The notes beneath the pieces are model-generated. The model was given only the letters and a program-made list of their open reading frames with translations. It was not told the DNA's origin and ran no database searches. From assembly GCF_022539665.2 (NCBI RefSeq), contig NC_081338.1, forward strand, positions 5,692,446 through 5,756,445: DNA of 64,000 bases. Direction: 5' to 3'. A program made the translations under genes and the position numbers. Source of the stretch: Daphnia carinata (taxonomy: Eukaryota > Arthropoda > Branchiopoda > Diplostraca > Daphniidae). Shown here piece after piece: positions 57,446 through 64,000 of the stretch. The first letter of the stretch is position 1; every line of letters begins with the position of its first letter.

Positions 57446-59061
57446 TTTTTATGATAGATCACGTTGTTATGTTCAGATTATTTGAACAAATCGATTTTGA
57501 TCTCTCAGATTATTTAAACAAATTCCTGATTTTTTTTCAGCTGGATGGTGTTCGAGTACGTGCTTGTTCTATTCTGTAATTCGGCCAAATGCGATTACAA
57601 TTTGCTTTGTTCGCCACTCCCGCGCAATTAAAATTCTCTTCTGTTCGCCAAGCCTGCGCAGGTAATATTCGCGACCAACCGCGTGGTTGGAACAATTCGA
57701 TTTAAGCAACTGCTGTTTGTTGTCACGAAGGCTGCGCCATCTATTGAGAGATATTTTGTTTATTGGTTTTTATTCTTGCCACAAGCCCTGATTCGTTGAA
57801 TTAATTATTTGTCTTAATAAATACAAAAATTAATGGTTCTTTAACAGCGACGAGATAAATTATCAAATTATTTTAATAATAAAACGGCAAGGTAGAGAAA
57901 TATAGAAAATCAAAACAAATTTACCCATCGGGAAAAATGCTGAAAGTCAAAGTTTTTCGTGGTACCTAATTTGCTATTCAAAAAATCGTAAAAAAAATGT
58001 CTATCGTCTGGAATTGAAAAGCTGCTCTGTGTGCTACGTGTAAACCGCCACCGCCATATTTACAAAAAAAAAGAAAATAGCATAAGAACAAAGGTTCGAA
58101 CCCCCTGATACCAGCATGGCAGCCGCAAACTATACTACAGCGCCATATATCACCCACTAACTATACATATAAGCTACCTATTTGAATGGGTGGTTTATGC
58201 ACAGTGGTTACCACCCACGCTTTCTTTTCTGTCGGTCCCGGGTTCAAATCCCGCCACCTCCAATTTCCAAGCCTCCATTCCCCTCCCTCCATGCTCTCTT
58301 CCCGCCCCCTTCTCCTCCCACCCCACCCACCACATTCAAGATTCTTCACAACGGATTCGCAAGATTCTTCATCTCGTCAGATTACGCAAGATTCTACATC
58401 CTCATCGCTTCGAACATCATTTACACGAAATGCACGCAACGCTGGATATGCCTTCAAGAAAAAAGAAGAGCCATGCCTACTATAAAGGGGCTAAAAATGG
58501 AACTTGATGATCGACCCACAAACTTAGGTAGAGAAGAGGTAATCGGAGCTCGTAGGTTGTTCGTAAGTCTCCCCATGGCCAATAGGTTCATGGATGCAGG
58601 CAGCTAATCATCGGGCAATATGACCCTCCTCGATACCAACTAAGTTTTTCTTTTCCTTGTGTCAGTAGTACGGCTAGCAGGTTAGTAGATAGGCAGGCTA
58701 ATAATACCATTAAAAAACTCATTTTACGTGTGGCGCCATTACCTTCCAGTAGTAAGCTGGGTCCCTCTAGCAGCAGGGCCTTAAAAACACTATGTCTATC
58801 GAGCCTCAGATCCGCGGGAAAAAAAATTATGTTTATTTTTACATTTATGTAATGTTAAAAAATACTGTTCTACAACATTAAACGATAAGTTTCTATCAGC
58901 AAGCATAGCGAAACAGTTTCGTTTTTAACGTAACGAAAGAAATCATACAACCTTTCAATAGCCATTGTTAAAAATTAGTATATTTGGCTGTGTATCAATG
59001 CAAATAGGCTCAAGTTTTGAATCGATTGCAGACACTGGCATCCATCCTGTCAGAATGGGGA
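57446..59061. other. Intergenic region with a tRNA-like foldback
   Basis: No protein gene. At 58188-58262 there is a tRNA-like unit with an exact B box (GGTTCAAATCC) inside CGGG-TTCAAAT-CCCG, but its 5' part folds as GGGTGGT/ACCACCC, so a normal cloverleaf cannot form. It is followed by a long C/T-rich tract (58262-58335) that produces frames in three registers. The rest is AT-rich. Confidence 0.4.
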
Positions 59062-60460
59062 CTATAAAGTTAGGCAATTTAATCTGTGTAATCGTTCCCT
59101 GGCTTTAAGTTGGATTAACTTAATTTCAAGTACTTTAGATGCATCTATTTTTTGCTTGAGATCTTCAATGTGGTCCTTCTTTTTCATTTGCAAGATTGAT
59201 TCCTGACTTAACAGTTCTTCCAACTTTGATATTCTATTTTCTTTAAATTCCGAAATGCGACGCTCAATACTTTTTAGTTTCTCTTCTAGGGTGCAAATCT
59301 CATCATTCGTGGACTGTCTCAATTGTCTGATTTCCTCCTCTCGTTCAGCCAGGATTTTTTCCATTTCCCTTAAATGTTCTACATTTTTATCATCATTCAC
59401 CAAATTCCTTTGTAGGTCATAAACAGATTCTTGTTCTTCTGTCCACGCCATTTCTTTTGTCAATTGTTCTTGTTTTCTATGAACAAGCTGGCTGTGGATC
59501 TCCTCCTTTAGATCAAACAAACGCATCAATGCCTCTTCATGTTCCAATTCTTGCTTTTCTTGGAAAAGCTGCTGTAAGTAAAGGTCAATTGTTTCCAGTG
59601 TTCTGTAGCCATTGCTGATGTCACTCTCCAGCTGTTCAAGTGTGGTGGCAGACTCCCCTTCGTTGCTTGAAATTTCAATAGGCTGGGTTGTGGCAGATGT
59701 AAATGGATGCATAATAGGCTAAAAAGATTAAGACTTGTTTGTGATTTTGATAACTTAAGTTCAAACAGAAATCAACTCATACCACTCCATCATTATGACT
59801 TAGATGAGTAATCATGCTGTTCCTCCTACACTGTTGGATAATATCATCAGATAAATCACCTGACAAGATTGGAGACCTACTCTTCTTAGATTTGTTGGCA
59901 ATTACCTTTTTCATCTGAAGCATAACTCAAAGATGAGCACTTAATGATTCAAAAGCGTAGTTAATATACCTTTGATTTGGTGCTCACTGTTTGTTTGACT
60001 TTGGGTGAATCTTCTTCAGATAGCTCATATGTCATTTGTAATTGCATTTGATTTACACTTATCCTATAGTTGTCATCTTCTGCAGGATCCTCTACAATTA
60101 AATATTTTTTTTTTTAACCATTTTTAAGAAATCATATAAAATGCTGTTACTTGATTTGGTTTTTTCGTGACAGCCTCGTTTCTCGACAGGTGGGAATGTT
60201 GGAATAGCTGTTGGTTTCAAATGTTTTTGTTTCGCTGTTGAAACATAGCAATCATCTGAGAAATGGACCCCACACACATACGTATTATCGCAGTTGTGTG
60301 TTTTCTTTCTCGTTTTCGATTGCCGAAATCCTCCATTGGCATTGATGGCATCTAACCATTTCCCTCTTAACAGTTCGTCTGACGGTAGGCTATGATAGCT
60401 TATTGCTTTGGTTTTATAATTTGAATTTGTACATCCAACCATGTCACATGTACGACCCAT
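59062..60460 (-). CDS. THAP zinc-finger protein with C-terminal coiled coil
   Basis: Sequence-specific DNA-binding protein of the THAP family. Four exons: about 60151-60460, 59970-60091, about 59783-59925 and 59062-59720. The N-terminal THAP domain shows C..C (CDMVGC), YHSLPSDELLRGKWLDAI, YVCGVHFSDDCY and the AVPTF-type end LKPTAIPTFP, i.e. the C2CH zinc ligands and the family's AVPTIF box. A Ser/Lys-rich linker follows. The last exon is a 200-residue coiled coil (QLFQEKQELEHEEALMRLFD; LEEKLKSIERRISEFKENRI) ending near DASKVLEIKLIQLKARERL. THAP domains are often transposase-derived, but no transposase catalytic region is present here. Its tail is homologous to the tail of the upstream bromodomain gene. 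Confidence 0.82.
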
Positions 60461-60910
60461 TTCAGCACTATCTATTTCTTAGCAATACCGCTATCTTTAA
60501 TTTGGTATACTAGCACGAAAAACGATGTTCAGGAACTTGTGATGTTGTGAATCTGTCTGCTTTGTTGATACAACGGCAGTGCCATCTGTAGTTCAGTTTT
60601 CAAGAGCACCACTAAATTCAACAATGGTAAGCAATGTATCGCGACTTCGCGAGGTTGTGCTCTTGTTATTGGGTAAAATATGTAGTTTGTGCGAACATGA
60701 AAAATCAAATTACGTAGAACAATCATAAATTCTTCATTTTCCACGAACAAATGTTTGAATTAAGAAATGTAAAAAAAGGGCGGCAACTGACAGAAAAACA
60801 ATAATCAGCTCCAAAAATCAACCGGAAATGGGAGGTTGCACTAGTTTTTCAAATATTAAATACTAGTCCTAACGAGGTAGAATCAACACGAGGTACATAT
60901 TCTTTAAGGT
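60461..60910. other. Spacer between THAP and BRWD-type genes
   Basis: 450 bp with the THAP gene's probable promoter. A 73-codon minus frame at 60529-60750 has no support. Confidence 0.35.
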
Positions 60911-63900
60911 TCACTCTATGGTATCATTGAGTTCAAGTAGACCGTCAACGAGTCGGTCCAATTTGTTAAGTTTTCCTTCCGCTTTTTTTTGGCTAACGAT
61001 AATAGCTTCCTGATAAGAGATTTTGATTAATTTCGATTCCACCATCCTACTGGCATGGATGCGTTCTTTGAGGTTGCAAACAATATCTTTCTTCTTCGTA
61101 TCCAAGTTCGTTATTTGGTTTTGTATTGAGCTTGCCATAACTTCCATGGTAGCCAACAGATTGTTGATGCTGGATTTCAATTCAGAAATTTGACGATCGA
61201 TATCTTTTTCTTTTTGTTCCAGTCGTGACAGCTCGTCATTGGCTGGTTTTAAATTAAATTCCATCTGCCTTGCTTGCTGTTTGCTATCTTGCAGCTTTTT
61301 TTCGATTGACCGAAATTGCTGTGGATTTAAATCGACGTCGAGCAAATTCAGTTCCATTTGAAGTTTTTTAGCATTAATTTGTTGCTCCAAGAAAGCCATC
61401 TCCTGCGTCAGTTTTTGGTTTTCATGAAGTACTACTTGGCCATGAATCTTTTCTCTTTCTTCTATTAGACGCGCCAGTTTTATTACTTCAGGCCACTGAT
61501 TTTCGGATCTGTTTGTCTCTTCGTGACGTTGTAGTGACAGCGCGGCACGGAGGGCGATAATTTTTTGCTTTTGTTCCGCCAGGAGCTTCTTTTCTTTGCG
61601 CAGTTCGGGTTCTATAGTCGTCATTAGTGTCCGGAAACGATTATCAACATCGAGGTCTAATTGCTGTTTTTCATTCAAAAGTTGGGTCTTGTCTTCCGCG
61701 GAGACATCGATCGCACAAGCGCAAGAAATCCTAGGAAATGCGGAACAAGATGCGCAAAAGTTTGAATTTTCTACAGGATTCGGTTTGTTCTTGGCTGAAG
61801 GACTGGAGGCGCTAGACTGAGTTTCCTCTATCGAACTAGGCGTGACTTGCACTCCTTCCGCATTTGGTATGGACGCTGACATTTTTTTCTCCTAGCAATA
61901 AAAAGATTCCTTAAAGAATTAGAACCACTGAAAAACGATTAATGCAAGTCTATACTTGTGTTTTGGAGGTCCTGTTTTCATGTAAAATTTCTTCTTCCAA
62001 GTTGGAATGCGAGTCAAGGCGATTCTTGGAACAAATGACGGTGGCCTGTGTTTGGTCATGTTTCTGATATTCATCGTTGGAGACTATGGCACTTTCGACG
62101 ACTAATTCTTCATTTCGGGTTGCATACTTTTCAACGAGCTGTTGATAGACGGTTGTGATGACGTCAGCAGAATCACGATTCCGAATCATCTCCAAACATA
62201 AATCTGCCACAATGGAAGCATTGCGCACTATGTCCGATTTTGGTACGTTAAACTTAAAGGCGTTGGAGCAGATGGAGCGAACGTCGTACTGGACAGCTGT
62301 TAGACGCCGATAAAATCGGTTGTCTAATCGAGCTTTTATGGTCGAGAGATCCATGGGTGGATATTTAATGACGAAGACGTATAAAGGGTAACGATCAAGG
62401 TCGACTGGAGCAGCGAAATGTTTCGCAGCGGACAGGTTCATAATTTTGCTTATGCCGGCCGAGATGCGATCGCATTCACAGTCACGGTTACCTTCTGGAG
62501 GCCAATCTTCGATTTGCGGTTTGTACAAAACGCTGGCATCCTCGGTAGGTACAGTGTTCTTGGTGACGGACTTGGGCCTGCCTCTTGGTTTCTTTTTTAT
62601 TTCGTGTAAATCCCACGGGCTCAATCGTTCAACTTCGCCATTTTCCCATCTTCAAAAATGAAAATAACATGCGTAGCGTTAATTTCTACTGTCCGTTTTG
62701 GTAAAAGACGATATTTAAAAAAAAATAAATAAAAATTCAACTGACCTGACGCAGTAGCAGAGAAATACTGAATTTGGACAATGGGCGCTAAATGGTTCGC
62801 GTTGCTCTATATGGCCTTCGCGCCACGAATCCTTTTTCAGGCAGTGGAATCGCTCACCGGGCTGCCAATTGCGTAGAATAGCTGAATCATAATGTTGCTT
62901 TAGAACCAAGAAATCCGGCACTCCGTCGACGTGGTGGTATTTTACGGTAAAAGATGAACCATTTAATATTTCTGACTTTGTTTCTTGTCCCGATCCACTT
63001 CCAAGCAGCTGGAGCTAATAACGCAAGAACCAAATACAATTAAGGGCTATAAACGTTGCATTTAGTTGAACTAACCTTTAAGCAATAGAGTCGATTGGGT
63101 GGCTTTATGTCGAACTTGATGCCAATGATTTTAACCACCTCTTGTTCATTGGCCCAAGGAAGAGAAGAATGAAGATCCAAGAGCTTTTTCTGATTGATGG
63201 CATCGGCGTAAAGTTCGTGGCCTGTTAAACCAGATTCAGAAATGTTTAATTTTTAAAAATGTTTAAACCAGAAATAATGAAATGATTGATTTCATTCGAA
63301 GATGATGATAAGAAAATGTCACACAAACAAACCTTGTCTAAAATAAATAACCTCGTCCCCCATTTGAGGATAGTAAGGGGCTCTGCACGGAACTACCGGA
63401 GTCCTCATATCAGAAGGTCGCAATATCTCCGGAACCGTAAGGTTCAAATCACTATTCACGAGAAAAGAATGAGGAAGCCCTTTCTTAGAATGTTTCGTCG
63501 GGATAGATGCCAAAAGTGCTTCTGAAGTTTCGGCTGTCCAGTCGGAATAATCGGAAGAAAACGAGGACCCACTTGTTTCTGGATCAGATTCTTCATATTC
63601 CGGCAGTCGACCGGACAAGTTATTTTCAAAGTCATACGAATAGATTCTTATTCGTTTTGAACTACCGGCGTCATCTTCTGCAGTGGAACGAGTAGACCTA
63701 CGCCCTACACAAACCACACGTCATGTCATGAGAAATAGAAAATACAACTCAACGCTCTTTTACCAGCGCTTTGTGGTGTTGTAGGTGGAGGAGATTTCGT
63801 CGGAATATTATGATATCTCGGAGATGATTGCGAAATGTAGTCGAACGTTGACACTGTTTTGAGGACAAGAATAAAGTTTCTACATAGCTACAACTTGCAA

Positions 63901-64000
63901 TCACTCAGACTATTTTCTTTTAACATTATTTACCAGGGAATATTCTTGGAATTGCACCTTCTCTTAATTTCCATTGCATTGGGTGGCACTGGTAAAAATC
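60911..64000 (-). CDS. BRWD/PHIP-type bromodomain protein (3' part, N-terminal WD40 region beyond right edge), with C-terminal coiled coil
   Basis: Chromatin reader of the PHIP/BRWD family. The WD40 propeller would lie to the right of 64000. On the minus strand, in order: an acidic/Ser-rich linker (SSFSSDYSDWTAETSEALLA); the family's cryptic-Tudor region with YYPQMGDEVIYFRQG (63.3-63.7 kb), HELYADAINQKKLLDLHSSL and VVKIIGIKFDIKPPNRLYCL (63.07-63.23), and PDFLVLKQHYDSAILRNWQP then ERFHCLKKDSWREGHIE (62.7-62.95); ERLSPWDLHEI; and a bromodomain at 61.97-62.66 kb (SKIMNLSAAKHFAAPVDLDR, DLSTIKARLDNRFYRRLTAV). A phase-0 intron (donor at 61960 region, acceptor before 61890) leads to a final exon 60911-61889 of 320 residues of coiled coil. 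That exon has its own Met (MSASIPNAEG), so it could alternatively be a separate gene. The region has no break. Confidence 0.85.

Noticed and set aside
58186-58507. Three overlapping plus-strand frames rich in Pro and Ser
   Set aside because: Caused by a C/T-rich tract after a tRNA-like unit; all three frames are open only because the tract lacks purines.

Overview
This window is arthropod nuclear DNA and most probably comes from a branchiopod crustacean such as Daphnia. The genes have many very short introns (commonly 55-95 nt) with GT..AG borders. They encode conserved animal proteins: a thioester-containing protein, stathmin, ARMC8, an RGS7/RGS9-binding protein, an axonemal dynein heavy chain, BABAM2/BRE, a THAP protein and a BRWD/PHIP protein. 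Species is inferred, since there is no rRNA or mitochondrial marker. All exon models were read by eye from reading frame, splice borders, intron phase and family resemblance.

Left part (1-19.8 kb). Minus strand 1-5,886 is the 5' part of an alpha-2-macroglobulin/TEP immune gene. Its variable region holds a tandem array of five cassette exons with identical splice phases, the signature of mutually exclusive splicing. At 8.2-9.4 kb two small three-exon genes encode secreted precursors with an acidic pro-part and a short cationic, aromatic C-terminal peptide. They look like an uncharacterised antimicrobial-peptide-like family. Next come stathmin (minus, 9.86-10.97 kb) and ARMC8 (plus, 11.49-14.13 kb), head to head with 523 bp between their start codons, then an R7BP/R9AP-like membrane-anchored protein (plus, 14.76-16.03 kb) and a CUB-LDLa single-pass receptor (plus, about 17.0-19.8 kb) whose last large exon carries an apparent frameshift.

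Middle part (19.8-39.5 kb). This is gene-poor and repeat-rich. It contains a 68-bp tandem duplication, a 23-bp GC-rich minisatellite of 11 copies with a single flank copy 9 kb away, and two roughly 300-bp hairpin-rich elements, one bounded by a perfect 15-bp inverted repeat. It also has several tRNA-promoter-like (SINE-like) units, a duplicated block of about 1.1 kb (22.9-24.0 and 32.5-33.6 kb), a three-copy short repeat family, a decayed intron-bearing vasa-type DEAD-box pseudogene (36.05-37.8 kb) and fragments of unrecognised genes.

Right part (39.5-64 kb). This is gene-dense again: a small secreted chitin-binding (CBM14) protein (plus, 39.59-40.23 kb), a complete beta-type axonemal dynein heavy chain (minus, 40.51-55.76 kb), BABAM2/BRE (minus, 56.2-57.45 kb), a THAP zinc-finger protein with a coiled-coil tail (minus, 59.06-60.46 kb), and the 3' half of a BRWD/PHIP-type bromodomain gene (minus, 60.91-64.0 kb, running off the right edge). 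The BRWD-type gene appears to end in a coiled coil homologous to the tail of the neighbouring THAP protein.

The genes are mostly independent housekeeping, ciliary and immune genes rather than one pathway. The TEP locus and the candidate peptide genes are both plausible innate-immunity loci lying side by side.
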